Positions 21,485-33,854 of a stretch of 64,000 bases of DNA are shown here, in pieces. The stretch spans positions 1,116,001 to 1,180,000 of the forward strand of contig JAHQRK010000017.1 in NCBI GenBank assembly GCA_019828595.1, in the 5' to 3' direction. The stretch's first letter is position 1; every line of letters starts with the position of its first letter. The notes under the pieces are model-generated. The model saw only the letters and a program-made list of their open reading frames with translations, was not told where the DNA came from and did no database searches. This DNA comes from Aphanomyces cochlioides. Lineage: Eukaryota; Oomycota; Saprolegniomycetes; Saprolegniales; Verrucalvaceae. Both the position numbers and the translations under genes were made by a program.

Positions 21485-24400
21485 TTACGACATGAGTCCT
21501 ATCGCTCGGACGACCTCGTCGACTTTGTGCTTGGCTTGGAGAGTCTGCGGCACGTGAGGCAAGGTTTTCACGACGCCAATGTCTTTCTTGTCAAAGTACA
21601 ACGCGATCTACAACCGCCGCTTACATTCCTCAGTCACTCATGAGCACATTACCTCGATGAAATGGCGACGTGTTGCTCGTTTCCACACGGGAGGAAGTCC
21701 CATCGGCAAGGACGCAAGGCGGGCCAGGTAGTCAATGAACACAGGTCGAGGGATGGACTCTCCATGACCGGTCGTTTCGACAGCAACATCGCGCAATGCT
21801 GCGAGTAATTCATTGAGCTGCCGATTCGATAGGTACAAGTCGTCGATGTACTCGACGACGGGATATGGAGGGATTATCGGCCTGGGTGTCATCCGCTGCC
21901 GTGCGTCGAGCCGGACGTGTGTATCGGCGACTTCTTGTCGTTGTGGCGGTAAGCGGTTCAGGACCACTCGCTGGGGGGGAACACGGTTCAACGTCAACTC
22001 TGCAATGGCGATGAGCATACCTGAAGGAGAAGGCGATGGGGCAACGCGACATGCCCTTCGATCGCACTCCGGACGACTTGGAGCAACGTGCGCACGGCAT
22101 GCCGTTCGTGATCAAGCCGGGTCGCGAGCATGGCGCGAAGATCGGCTTCGACTTGAGTGAGCGTTTGTTGAACTGACACGAGTGTACGGCACGTCACAGT
22201 CTCAATGGCTTCAAGGCGAGTTTGGACGAGGGAGAGCTCGAAGAGAAGTGCCTGGGAGGCATTTCCAAGGCCGAGACGAGTGTCATCTTGCGGTCGTGCC
22301 GGCAGAAATGGGCTCTCCCCTCTCTTTTCAGGGGCAGTTACGTCGACTTTGCCCGCTGGTTTGGCCGCACCTTTGGCGTCTTTGCCATTCCCTGCAGCTT
22401 CATCTGGAGCTATGATGCCATGGATGTACCGCTGGACAATCTTTCTGCAAGCGAGCAGCGCTTTCGCCGCCAGAGCGCGAGTATCAGCCTCAGGAGTCGG
22501 CCCTGTGTCATGTTCTGTGGCAGTAGTCGCGGCAGCTGGTGCTTTCTTGGCGGGAGGCTTCTTGACTTCCTTTTCTTCATCTCCGTTGGCGGCTTTGGCA
22601 ACTAGGACGGGAGGCACCGACACTTCAGCGATACTGGCATCCTCGACAGCTGGAAGACCTGTGTGAAAGCCCGAGATGGCGTCGACGAGAACAAGCAACG
22701 AGCCGTGGAAGCGATCGATCTCTGCTTGGAACCAACTCTGAGCGACGGCAGCGATGGTTTGCAACACGAGCTCTTTCCATCCGTCTGCTTGAATCATACG
22801 ACCAAGCTCGCTGCTTGATTCCGTCGCTTTGGACTCAAGGAGTGCAAGCAGTACATCTTGCAGCGCATCAGCTCGGGCATGAAGCTCCGCGACGACGGCT
22901 GGATCGAACCGCATGTCGTCGACGATTCCATTGAACTCGATTTGGAATGTATCCACGGTGCGTTGCCGGCCGTCCTCTCGACGGACAAATGCGCAAAACC
23001 CTTGGACGAGCGCGACACAGTGCGTCATTGTCTCTCCTCGCACATGGCGGAAATGCGCAGCGCACCGCTGCACGATGCGCTCGTACGATGTCTCGATCGT
23101 CTCCCAGAGAGACGCGACATAGCTGGCCAACGGTTCGACAGGGACGACGCTTGTAGCCGCGGCAACAGGCTCGACTGGTCGCTGCGACCGCATGAAATCC
23201 GCGGCGGCAGATATGGTCTGGTCTAACGCGCTCTTGGTGGCATCGGCAGCAGCTTTGAGAACGGCGAGCTCGTCTTTCTTGGCCTTGGCCTCTTCGCCAC
23301 CTCGAAGAGCTGCTTGTGCTGCGTCGTTTTCCGCTTGAGCGGCGGCTATCGCGACATCATGCTCGGCGCTATGCCTTGTCAAGTTCTCCTCGGCAGCCAT
23401 CGCAGCGGCGGCGGCGAGTTGAGCATTGCGCTCGACAGCGACGACTGCGGCGGCCTTGTCGGCGAAGAAATGGTCGATGTGGTCGCAAATGGCGTCGGCG
23501 GGGTCCTTGCTGTCGACGTCGCGGAGTGTATTGTACTGTCGAAACCACTGCAAGAGCGCTGGTGCCGCGGCGTCGTGGCTCTGTGCATGGAGAGAGACGT
23601 TTTCAGGCGCGACGATGCCGTCAGACCAGAGCTGCAGGCGGTATCTCGTCACGGAGCCCTCCGGCGGCGGGTTGGCGTGGATATGGAACTGCTCACTCGT
23701 GACGGGGTCGATGAGTTTCCCAAGACAGTGGCGGTACAGCTTCGTCCGGTCGATCTCAAGCTTGAAGACCATGTCGAGGCCTGACTTGCCGTGGAAGTAC
23801 GTCGGCGGCAGCGGCGCTTTTGGCAATCCTGGCGCAAGGCGCGACGCGCGATCGTCCAAAGTTGGTGGAAGATCGTCAGCGACAGAGCCGCTCAAGAGTC
23901 GCTCGAGGTCGCGGGCTTCTGCGACGTCCGAGATGAAGTCGTCGAGGATCCAGCCTTGAATCGGCGGCTCCCGCGCCGCAAGTTCCGTCAGCGCTTCTTG
24001 CAAGAGCGTCATGTACATGGCGTTTGGAATGCTGCCACCGTCTTTCAAAATGTCGAGTGCCGCGACGCCAACTGCCGTGCGATTTGAAATGGCGGCGTCC
24101 AGCAGCGCATGCATCGACAGTGCCACGACGTTGTACTTGGCAGAGAGCATCTTGCTGAGCGTCTTGCGTCCCGTGAATGGCTTCCCAAGAAGCGCGACTT
24201 GCAGCGGAAACGACGGCAGACTTGGACGTGACGGAGGTGGTGGAAATGGCGCGGTGACGCCGCGGGCATACTTGACGATCTCACCAAGGACATGGTACCC
24301 CTGAAGCTTGCAACTTGTGTAGAGAGGAAGCGTCTTGAATGGCTCACAAGTCAGAGACGATAGTGATGGCGGCGGTGGCGTTGGGGAAGCGGTCGGCATG

Positions 24401-26431
24401 TCGTCTTCATGGATCCATTTGGACAAGGCAAAGGCGCGCGTGTCGGCGATATGGTCGACGAAAGCGTAGTCGTCCAAGCTGGCGTCGAGACGGTTCCTGC
24501 CTCCGCCGTTTGCATCCTCGTCAAGCCACTCGTGGAAGACAAGATCGTCGGCGTGGACAAAGCTGGCTTTGATTTCGTGCCACGTTTCCTCGGGCAGGAA
24601 TGGCGTCGATGTCGGCGGCAAGACCCAAGTCGACGTCTACGCTTGTGAAAATGAAAGTCAAGATCGAGTCGGCGGTCTACCGTGCGGAAGCGGCAGACGA
24701 CATGGACGAGATCGACAAGGCGGTCGAGAACAGCCGCGACGAGGAGTTCATGCTGCTTAGCTTTGACAGCGTCGATGGCGAGCGCCAAGCGGTCGTATCG
24801 CTCGTTCTGCGCAAGCACGGCGTCGGTGTATCGATGGTGGATCATGCCATACGCCGACGCATCCCGCGTGACCGCTTCCAGCTCGTCGCGCTGCCGCCGC
24901 TTGGTGTATTTGCCTTCGCGGTATTGTCGATTGGCCACGACGACATCCATGTACGTGAGAACGCGGCGTCGTTTGACGTCCAGCGTCGTCTCGGACGCCG
25001 TCTGCCGGACAAGCTGCGTCTCGATTGTGTCCAAGTCGACGAGGTCGTTCGCAGCGCTCAACCTGGCATCGCATTGCTTGAGGAACTTGGCCCGCCGCTT
25101 GAGCTGCGCGTCGCATCGAAACTCTCGCTGCTGTCGTTTATGCCTCACGGCGTCTAGACCTGCTTGAGACTCGTCGCTCGACCCTGCGCGGTGAGCTGGA
25201 AGATGGAGATGATGGTGATGCGGCGCTTGGACATGTGGATCTGTCGGGTGGCGTTTCGCTGGCGACGGTGGATCCGCGACGACGACGTCGAGCTTCTTGT
25301 AGATCGATGAGAGGGAACGAATGCCGTAGCCGATCGAGAGATGTCGCGGGCGGCTCTTGGCTTTCTTGGGCGACGATGCCGACGATGGTTTCTTCTTCTC
25401 CTTGTCGTTGTGGATGGGATGATGCTATATGGACATTTGAAACGTGTGAAATTGGCCACCGTCAGTCCTACTGCTTCAAATGTGTCGATATCTTGCTCGA
25501 CTTGTGCCCGCGCTTCGTCGCGGTCGTTTGCCTAAAGCGCATGACAAGATGGAAGGAGCTCGACGACGTACGCGCTTAGCTTCGCGGCGCCTTGCGACCA
25601 TTTTGTCGTAGCGAGCTTTGCGGGTTTCCCGCTCGCGGCGGCGAGCTTGCGCGGCCATCCACGCTTCCGTCTCGCCCTCGTTTGAGATCTACAACGGCAA
25701 ATTCAAGCCACGGAAAGCTGCAGCCATGGACAAACCTGAGCGAACTCGCGTTGGATCTTGGCGAGATGAAGGCGTTGCTGCCGTGTTGCCTCAAGCGCAT
25801 CAATGTCAGCTTCCTTCTTGGCCTGGATCGCCCGAGTCTTGTCGATGGCGGCTTGGGCGTCAAGTCTACAGAGTTGGAAGTGCTGGTGGTGGAAAGACTG
25901 TCATACTTTTCTTTCTCCAAGGCATGCACGGGCTTGACATGGCGACGGATGGCATGCTCGAAGGAACGATGCTTGGCTTCGTCGTACGTTGGCTTTGGAA
26001 GACGCGATGGCACGTTGTGGATCGACAGGATTTTATTCCCGATGGAGTATGGCCGATTGGACACGACACCACTCCGCTGAACGCGCTCGATGGCCGTCTA
26101 ATGCAGTGTGAAGATGGCATTGATTTGGTGGTACCTTGATTTGATAGACGAGCTTGGCAGCAGCGCCATCTTGCTCATTCATAACGCCTGCAGCCGTGAC
26201 AGGGTCAAACTTGATGCCAAGACTGCGCAGCGTGGGCTCGAGCAGGGAAAAGTTGACGATCTTGGCATCGGCGGTCGCACTCTGGACAAAATCGCTGAAG
26301 TTGTGCTGTTGATTCGCCCGGTATAAAATCTCGCCGAGGAGATAGCCACTCGCAAAGTCTTCTTCAAAGCATTCCACGTGCTGTGAGAGCTGCAACTCTT
26401 CATTGAGCCACTGAAGAAGCAGATTCGCCAT
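21485..26431 (-). CDS. SPEF2: SPEF2/CPC1-like ciliary central-apparatus protein
   Basis: 1,532 residues over nine exons. Introns on the plus-strand scale are 21608-21652, 22021-22067, 24637-24680, 25425-25471, 25532-25571, 25689-25735, 25866-25906 and 26098-26134. It starts with a calponin-homology domain (LLLQWLNEELQLS, ASGYLLGEILYRAN, LEPTLRSLGIKFD). A long Arg/Lys-rich coiled-coil follows (residues about 120-600). A nucleotide-kinase-like P-loop sits near residue 650 (VALLGKPFTGRKTLSKML), and a helical C-terminus ends EVVRAIGLMS. This order matches human SPEF2 and Chlamydomonas CPC1, components of the C1b projection of the central pair. It therefore implies a motile 9+2 flagellum, consistent with zoospores. 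The 5' end of the gene has no close neighbour. Confidence 0.92.
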
Positions 26432-27535
26432 GCCGCCTCGCGCGACGTTTCGTCCGTGAACCGTTGCGAAAATCTCTCCGAGTCCACAGCACTCAAGCAA
26501 GCATCGATATCGCATATATTGTTAATAAAATAATATTGATTATATTATTTCATTTATTTTAATAATATAAAATTGACTATAAAGTTGTAATTATGTCAAC
26601 TAACAACTGAAGTGTCAGTCTCAAATCAGCTCGATTATTAATTTGCATATAATTGAGTAATATACCAATTACATCAAGCTTATACTTTGACATTTTAATT
26701 GTAATAGAATAAGTAAATATAAAAATGCTTATAATGTGTTAAAAGTTTAAACTACATTTTGAATCTTGAGTGACACTCTATGTGAGTAACATATTTTCAT
26801 ATATTTAGAATATTATAACAGCAAACCTTGATACATTGTATGCATAGATATGTTTCTATTAATATATTTTGTGAAATTTATGCTTAGGTTGAGTCTAGAT
26901 CACACTCCAATTTTTGGCCAAATTATTTTTTAATTATTTTTTACTTTTTTGGTTCAAAAATACCAAAACAAATTGGACTGTTTTTTTTCCTGATATTTTT
27001 TGGCTGTCTGGATGAATAAAATTTCATAAAATTATGACTCATTTCTTAAGAATTGAGGAACCTAGGGTTGGATAATGAATTGATCAGCATTCCCTCCACA
27101 CACTTGATATTGAGATTAAGCTGAGATCTGGTCAACGAAAGAATTTCCGCACTTGAGCAATGTCAAACACAACATTGTTGACCATGTGAAGGTAAAACGA
27201 ATCACAACAAGACAGAATTGCGAATGAGGGACGCAGAATTGCAGAAAGCATATCCAGATTGTATGTCGTTGCACAAAAATTTTATATTTTTTACACGTTT
27301 CACGAAAAAAACACCTCTCGATCACTTTTTTATTTTTTGCCAAAATCTTTGATTTTTGTCAATTTTTGAAAAATGTCATTCTTTTGATCCAGATAGACAT
27401 AGTTCTAAAAGATGCCAATTTTTCAAAAATTGCCAAAAATTCTCTTTTTTGGCATTTTTTTCGGCATCCAGACCCACCCTTAATTATTTGTTTTTTGTAT
27501 TCTTACATAGACTGAGTATGGACTCGGTGAAAATT
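26432..27535. other. AT-rich gene-free stretch
   Basis: Long A/T runs and several near-repeats of the kind TTTTTGCCAAAAAT or TTTTTGAAAAA, in both orientations (27340-27470). No coding frame is supported. Weakly similar inverted ends (about 26886 and 27478, GGTTGAGTCTAGAT-like) could be the remains of a miniature transposon, but the match is poor. Confidence 0.4.
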
Positions 27536-27546
27536 AGCCAATCAGA
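27536..27546. promoter_or_regulatory. AGCCAATCAGA element upstream of TypA
   Basis: This 11-mer lies 52 bp upstream of the chosen TypA start and is identical to the right arm of the palindrome at 62183-62193. Confidence 0.4.
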
Positions 27547-27598
27547 GACTGAGATTTCTTTTGTTGGTTTGGCATTGTTCACTTCGACAACGACATCC

Positions 27599-29974
27599 AT
27601 GTTCCTGAGGCGCGTCGCGGCATTGCGCCATCGTGTGCAAGCGAGCCATGCGTTTTTCCATCCTGAGCGATTTATGAGCACAGCGCCACGCAACGACCGT
27701 ATCCGCAATGTGGCGATCGTGGCACACGTCGATCACGGCAAGACGACATTGGTGGATCAATTGCTCAAGCACGGTGGCAACACGCTCAGCGAAGAACGCG
27801 TGATGGATAGCATTGACTTGGAACGCGAGCGCGGCATTACGATCATGTCCAAGTGCACGCGTGTCGAGTACGAAGGCAAGGTGCTCAACATTGTGGACAC
27901 ACCAGGGCACTCTGATTTCGGAGGTGAAGTTGAACGCATCTTGAGTATGGTCGACGGTGTCGTGCTCGTTGTCGATGCCACGGAAGGCCCAATGTCCCAA
28001 ACTAAGTTTGTGCTCACGAAAGCTCTCAACCGTGGCTTGAAGCCTCTTGTTGTGATCAACAAGGTCGATCGCCCCACAAGTCGTCTGGGTGGCGAAGTTG
28101 AGAACGAACTTTTTGACATGTTTGTCGCTCTCGATGCCAACGACGATCAATTGGAATTTCCCGTCTTGTATGCGTCGGCCAAGCAAGGCTGGGCTGTCAA
28201 TTCCTTAGACGACGACAGCGAAGACCGCACGTCGATGAAAGCGTTGCTTGATCAAATCATCGACTACGTGCCAGCTCCTGAAGCCGACTCTGCCAAGCCA
28301 TTCTCGATGGCAGTCACGATGCTTGGGTAAGTCTCTCTCGTCCACGCCTCGTAGCTCAGCTGTCTCGATTGCAGGCACGATCCTTACGTCGGTCGTCTCG
28401 CGACTGGCCGCGTCCACACTGGCCGTGTCAAGGTCGGCGATCCCATCCACGTCGTGAACCGTGAAGGCCAAAAACTCGAGTCGGGTAAAATCACCAAGTT
28501 GTTCGTCACGCGCGGCACGACCAAGTCGGAAATCACCGAAGCTGAAGCAGGTAATGCAATTGCAAGGGTCGCGTCGTGTGGTGCTCATTGTGATCATGCA
28601 GGGGATATCATCACAGTCGCTGGCGTCAACGCGTACGTGTCGGACACGATTGCCAACCCCGAAGTGCTCACATCGATTCCATCCCCTCAATTGGATCCCC
28701 CGACGATCTCCATGACATTTGGCGTGAACGACAGTCCGATTGCCGGTAAGGAAGGCAAGTTCCTCACGTCGGGACACATCAAGGAACGCTTGCAACGCGA
28801 GACAGAAGTAAGAATCGTGGCAATGTTGAATGGCTCGATTCTCTCTCGGTGGCTAGAACAACGTCGCGATTTCCGTCACGCCCAGCGAAACCTCGGAAGC
28901 ATTCAACGTCCATGGCCGTGGCGAATTGCAACTCGCCATCTTGATTGAAGAAATGCGCCGCGAAGGGTACGTCCATTGCCTCCTCCTTGATGCTGAAGGG
29001 ATGATCGCTGTAGCTTTGAAATGTGCGTGTCGGCGCCGCGGGTTTTGTTCAAGCACGACGAGGAAACCAACCAAAAGCTCGAACCCGTTGAGGAAGTGAC
29101 CGTCGACGTCGACCAGGACTACTCTGGCGTCGTCATTGACAAGTTGTCGACTCGCGGCGGTGAATTGGTCGAGTTCAAGGACATCCAAGTGAGTTCCAAG
29201 CGTGAATTCATGCGCTGACGACGTCTCTCGCTCAGGACAAAGTTCGTCTGCTCTTTCGCATTCCATCGCGATGCTTGATGGGTTACCGCAGTGAAGTACT
29301 CTTGCTCTCTCTCTCTGCAAGACTTAGCTTGTGTCGTAGATCAAGACGGACACGCGCGGCAGCGGCATTCTCAACTCGATTTTCTACGGCTATCACAAGT
29401 ACCAAGGCTCGGCGTCGGTGCCATCCAAGGGCAAGTTGATCTCGTCCTGCAATGGCAAAACCACGGTAGGACACCTCTGGTTTCCTCAAGGGATCTGCAA
29501 CGGTGTAGGCGTATGCGCTCAACATGCTTGAAGAACGCGGTGAATTGTTTGTCAAGCCCGGCGAGGAAGTACGCAAGCTAACGACATGGACACAGTTGAG
29601 AGATTGCCATGACTTAGGTCTACACTGGCATGGTTGTCGGCGAACACTCGCGACCAAACGACCTCGAAGTGAACCCGACCAAGGAAAAGAAGTTGACCAA
29701 CATGCGTGCCGCCGGCTCGGTACGTCGTCGCGCTGTGGACGCCATCGTTGTTTGACATGGAGTGACGCATGTAGGATGAAAACATTCGCTTGTCGCCCGC
29801 GCGTCAAATGTCGCTCGAGGACGTCGTGACGTACATCGGGGAAGACGAAATGATCGACGTATCGCCATCTCAAATCCGCATTCGGTACGTCGCCGCCGCT
29901 TGGATTCAACCGCTCAATCTTCATGTAGCAAGCGCTTCTTGGACCCCAACGCCCGCAAGCGTGCTAACAAATAG
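27599..29974 (+). CDS. typA: TypA/BipA translational GTPase, probably organellar
   Basis: 632 residues from 11 exons; the ten introns are 43-55 nt (28327-28374 to 29885-29928). The N-terminus ([20 protein letters not shown]) is arginine-rich with few acidic residues, like a mitochondrial presequence. The G domain follows: AHVDHGKTT (G1), RGITIMSK (G2), [12 protein letters not shown] (G3), NKVDR (G4) and SAKQGW (G5). Downstream are the EF-Tu domain II ([15 protein letters not shown]) and EF-G-like domains, with the BipA-type end [16 protein letters not shown]. TypA GTPases bind ribosomes and assist assembly or stress translation in bacteria and organelles. An in-frame ATG exists 81 bases upstream, but the presequence supports 27599. 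It converges with the permease, with only 17 bp between stops. Confidence 0.94.
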
Positions 29975-29991
29975 ACAGTTTATCTTGTGCT

Positions 29992-31603
29992 TCATTCCAG
30001 CGTGGCCAATTCGATGCTCTTGGACGACGACTTGCGCCGCAGAGAGGCTGGATGCGGGTCGAGCGGAATGACTTTGCCTTGGCGGACGATGAAGCTAGAC
30101 GTTGGCATACTTCGCTGTCGCTGCAGCGCGTTGGTGGGAATGCATTGACACTGCTCCGCCGTCGCCGTGGCATACACAAGTGCATGGCCATTTTTAGATG
30201 ACACTGGCGCGAACGAGACGATGGACTTGCGGCGCTCGTTGCCCAACCCCATGCGGCGACTCTGCTGCTTCTTCAGCTTGGTCTTGCTCTTGTTGACTAC
30301 AAGACAAAGCATGATGAGGGGACGATTGACGAGGAATGCTCTACGTACACACAATGACATGGGCAAACATAAGGCTCTTGCGCTCGGCGTCCGAGAACTT
30401 TTGCGCTGACCGGACGCGGCTAAAGTAGAAGATGGAGCCGACTAGGAAGAGTCCCCCGACGACGCCAGCCGTGGCAGCGTCTTGAGCTACGAGAGAAACA
30501 AACGAGAGCATCCAGAGCGCGAGGGATCCGTATGCACATGCTGTGATTCTTCGACTCGTCAAGGACTCGCCGAGATAGCGGAAGTGTCGTCGGAGGTAGA
30601 GAAACCCACAGCACTGTGCGATCTGGCGGACAAATGCAAAGGCAAGGCAGAGCCCCATGGGGTCAAACATGTCGGGACACGCGTAATGCAGAAGGCAGAG
30701 CGTGAAGGAAAGCGTGGTCACTGCTGCGATGGGATAATGTCCTTGGCGACAAACTAGTTTTGCGACCAGCCTTGACGCTGCCATGGCACGGAGGACATGG
30801 GCTGCGCATTGCAGCCAGCAGACGACAAGAACCATTGCAGGGAGGAGCGAAATGGTGGCCACAATGTTTCGAAGAGACGTCGATGGGGCATTAGCCAGAG
30901 TGACAGTGAGGACGACGGCACTCAAGATGGTGATGGAGAGGCAACTGAGCTTGACCTGAGGGATGAGAGCGTCTGGGAAAGCGATTCGATCTGTCCATAG
31001 ATGAAGGCAGTCCGTGCCGAGGAAGGCGCTTGCAAACCAAGGAAGAAGATGCGTCACATCGAGGGCTGTTGGAGCTTCGAATGCATGAATACTCAAAATC
31101 GACGAGCTCGAGAGGGCAACCACGCTAGCGAGAGCAACGATGACGGTGCAACCAAAGAGAAGAGTTGTTTGCCACCACGCTGACGCTTTTGTAAATCCCA
31201 CGGCGAGTGCGGCGGCGTGAACAAGCACGTACAAGAGCGGTTGCAGTGTTGACGTGGTTGGAGCCAGAAAGATGAAGAGGTTGCCAAAGGAGACGGCAGC
31301 ACTCGTAGCGCTCAACGTGTACTCGAGGCATTCCGCCCAGGCGACGAGGAATCCCGTGTGAAAGCCAAGTGAGATGCGCGCTAGACCAAACGTGCCGCCT
31401 GAAAACTGAATGATTTGGAAGATCGCGTTCGAGACGACGGTGTAGCATGCGTAGCCAGTGGCAACGGCGGCGAGAACGATGATATTGCTGGTGATGGTGC
31501 TTGGCACAATCTTCCAGTGGGTAAAGAATTGACCACTGACCATGCATGCCAGGGCGAGCGCGAGCACATGATGGCGACGCACTTGAAAGCCATCGCCCTG
31601 CAT
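29992..31603 (-). CDS. APC-superfamily amino-acid permease-like transporter
   Basis: About 519 residues with one intron (plus-strand 30297-30348). The hydrophobic core has roughly twelve membrane segments, for example VLALALACMVSGQFFTHWKI and IIVLAAVATGYACYTVV. In the APC family the first helix carries the flexible GxG-type break; here the position reads MVSGQFF, like ethanolamine/amino-acid permeases of oomycetes. The spliced C-terminal tail (about 105 residues) is basic, Ser-rich and probably cytosolic. The substrate cannot be read from the sequence. The start may be further upstream, because the N-terminal tail before helix 1 is short for the family. It is divergent from ChaC2 over a promoter holding the 21-bp phased array. 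Confidence 0.75.
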
Positions 31604-31830
31604 TGAACAGTGTAACTGATTGAAACCGCTTCAACCCAGAAAAAAGGCAACCAACGGCGAAACGACCATGCCACAGAGGACACAGCGCGACGAGAAGCTC
31701 CGAGGCGTTCCTCAGTGGATTGCTCGAGCGAACCGCGCGCCACATGCTTGGGAAATCACATCGACGCGGCCATGCTGGCGGCGCTGGTTGGTTGCGTCAT
31801 CCGCCAATCCAGGCCGTTTCACTTGTAATC

Positions 31831-31901
31831 ATCCGGATAAATGAGTAAGTCATCCGGATGATGACATCATTTGTCCGGATAAATGCACTCGTCATCCGGA
31901 T
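31831..31901. promoter_or_regulatory. Four CCGGAT palindromes phased at exactly 21 bp
   Basis: ATCCGGAT at 31831, ATCCGGAT at 31852, GTCCGGAT at 31873 and ATCCGGAT at 31894. The spacing is 21, 21 and 21 bp, two helical turns, so all sites face one side of the helix. The sequence between cores is only loosely repeated. It lies in the divergent promoter of the permease and ChaC2 genes, 99 bp from the ChaC2 start and 228 bp from the permease start. Confidence 0.6.
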
Positions 31902-31999
31902 AATCGTTTTGCCACTCAATTTGGATCATTTTCAAATTGGCGACACCGAGCGACGGCGATGTGGTAAGGAAAGTACGTGAATGGAGGAATGCTCATGGA

Positions 32000-32804
32000 A
32001 TGTGCGGCTGTAGGATCTTTGGATGTAAGTGAATCTCTGTGTTGGACGATCGACTGATGAAATCTGTGCCTCGTGACGGTAGATGGCTCGATTGGTAAGA
32101 GATTCTGTGGAATTCGAGTGGAAAGGACAACTTGTGACTAGTGTGGAAGACAGATTTTCCGGTGGAAGATTCGTTCTTTGGATACGTAGACGGATGGCAT
32201 CGGCGATTCTGGCAGGGTAGTCCCGACCACCGCGGCGTTCCTGGCGCATTGGGACGTGTCGTGACGTTGATCAATACCTCGGATATGGAACAATTTCGCG
32301 ACCGAGACCCCCACGCGAGTGAACAAGCGACGGTGTGGGGACGTATTTATAGAGTGCCTCAAGAAGAAGTGCCCGAAATATTGGCGCAGTTGGATCATCG
32401 AGAAAAGGTATATTTTATTCCGAGAATGCGGATTTGACATATCTTTGAAAGGCGGGATATGACCGAGCTGAGGTCGACGTCCACTGTACGGACAATGTCG
32501 TGCGACGTGCATTGGTGTTCATTGCGACTCCTGACAACTCCGATTTCTTGGGCCCAGCTCCATTGCCAGAGATGGCGGACGAGGTCGGTCATTCCTTTGC
32601 GTCCAATTCTGACAGTGAAAGTAGATCGTGACTCGGGTTGGACCAAGCGGACCCAACATTGAGTACTTTTTGAATCTCTGCCGATGGTATGTCAATCGTA
32701 TCGAACCACACTTTGAATCTTGTAGCATGCGTGAAATTCACGTTGAAGACAAGCATATCATAGACTTGGAGCGGCTTGTCCTTGAACGAGCTCCCAAAAC
32801 ATAG
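32000..32804 (+). CDS. CHAC2: ChaC2-type gamma-glutamylcyclotransferase (glutathione degradation)
   Basis: 191 residues that would cleave glutathione to 5-oxoproline and Cys-Gly in the cytosol. Six exons; introns are 32025-32082, 32095-32141, 32408-32451, 32584-32624 and 32687-32725. Exon 2 is a 12-base micro-exon (32083-32094). With exon 1 it completes the nucleotide-independent core motif RIFGYGSIVWKTDF, the family's GYGSL/I loop. The rest shows [31 protein letters not shown] (the catalytic Glu region) and [14 protein letters not shown], all as in ChaC2. Without the micro-exon the glycine loop would be lost, which argues for the splice model. It converges with the IQ-motif gene, with 62 bp between stops. 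Confidence 0.93.
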
Positions 32805-32866
32805 AAACTCTCAACAATACAATCAAGTAACAATTCACACCACAAGAGTTAACAACTATGCATCTC

Positions 32867-33712
32867 TCATTGATTGCTGGAGTACATCCTGGCTCCATTT
32901 TTCCCTGCCACGAGTCTTGATGTATCGAGAGCTTTGGGATATTCAAGAACGATGCGGTCAGCCGATACTTTCATGATCGTTTCTGTCTTGAGTCCATCAA
33001 AAAGGCCAGGAATCAATCCTCGCTGGAGCCGCGTCAGTGTTATCTTGGTCGTGTAGAAGCCTTTCTGCCACAGACAGTGAGAAGTCGTCCTTTCACGCAT
33101 ATAGTACCTCACGCAAGATTCGTCGATAGTGGCTTTGGATCATGACAGCGGCTACTGTTTGCTCTGCTGTTATTGCGCGATCTTTGCACTCTTGGATAGC
33201 ATCAAAGAGGAAGAGTGCAAACTCTTCCGTGACTTGCAATTGCACTTCGTACTGCTTTAAGAGCCGCGGCTTGAACGGCGGCAACAAATACGATTCAATC
33301 TCAACAAGCTTGGCCATATGTGCTACCAAGCGCTGGAGGAGTGGTGCAACGTGGCGTTGGATTCCAAGTCGCCATGAATGCGGTATAATTCTCGCCTACC
33401 AGTGTCTCCATGTTCATCGACGTCGATTCCACTTGTTACCTCAGTCCAAAGACCCAAGTCGGCGACGTCGCATTCCAACTGGTAAGCAAGAAAGTGGATC
33501 TGCTGCGCGCGGTCTGCCAATACCAAGCGCGTCCTAGCTTCAGCTTCGAGTTCCTTGTCGACGGCAGCATTTTCTAACTTGCCGTCGACCTCACAAGTCG
33601 TGAGAGCAGGGTTTGATTCGTCATGAGTGGTTCCATCCGTAGCGACGTCGCTGTAGAAAAGCTGAGCGAACTCCCCTCCAAGGTGTGATGCATGTCCATC
33701 TGCGTTCTCCAT
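32867..33712 (-). CDS. IQ-motif protein of unknown function
   Basis: 252 residues, three exons (introns on the plus-strand scale 33065-33107 and 33396-33439). The N-terminal third is acidic and helical (DKELEAEARTRLVLADRAQQ). The middle is a helix-rich segment ending in one IQ-type calmodulin-binding motif (AAVMIQSHYRRILRE). The C-terminus is a mixed domain (TRLQRGLIPGLFDGLKTETI) that I do not recognise. A calmodulin-linked role is only suggested by the IQ motif. The start is the first ATG of the frame (MENADGHA). It lies in tandem with the CAP gene, 142 bp apart. Confidence 0.65.
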
Positions 33713-33854
33713 GTCAACAGACGAAACTGACCGAGTTGGAAATAGCCCGCACTGTCGTTGCCTCGACAGACGCGCAACGACAGCGCATGGACTCCATGGA
33801 GATGAGTAGAGTTGCCCAGCAACAAACGAGGGTAATTTTACAATGATGTTAGAA

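Noticed and set aside
22205..25157. Several plus-strand frames over the SPEF2 gene
   Set aside because: They oppose a validated multi-exon gene and are Arg/Ser-rich shadows without motifs.
26886..27480. Miniature transposon with inverted ends
   Set aside because: The two ends share only about 11 of 14 positions, no target duplication is clear, and the region is simple AT-rich sequence.
27518..27601. Upstream ATG as the TypA start
   Set aside because: The extra residues are not presequence-like, whereas the Met at 27599 starts an Arg-rich organellar-type leader.
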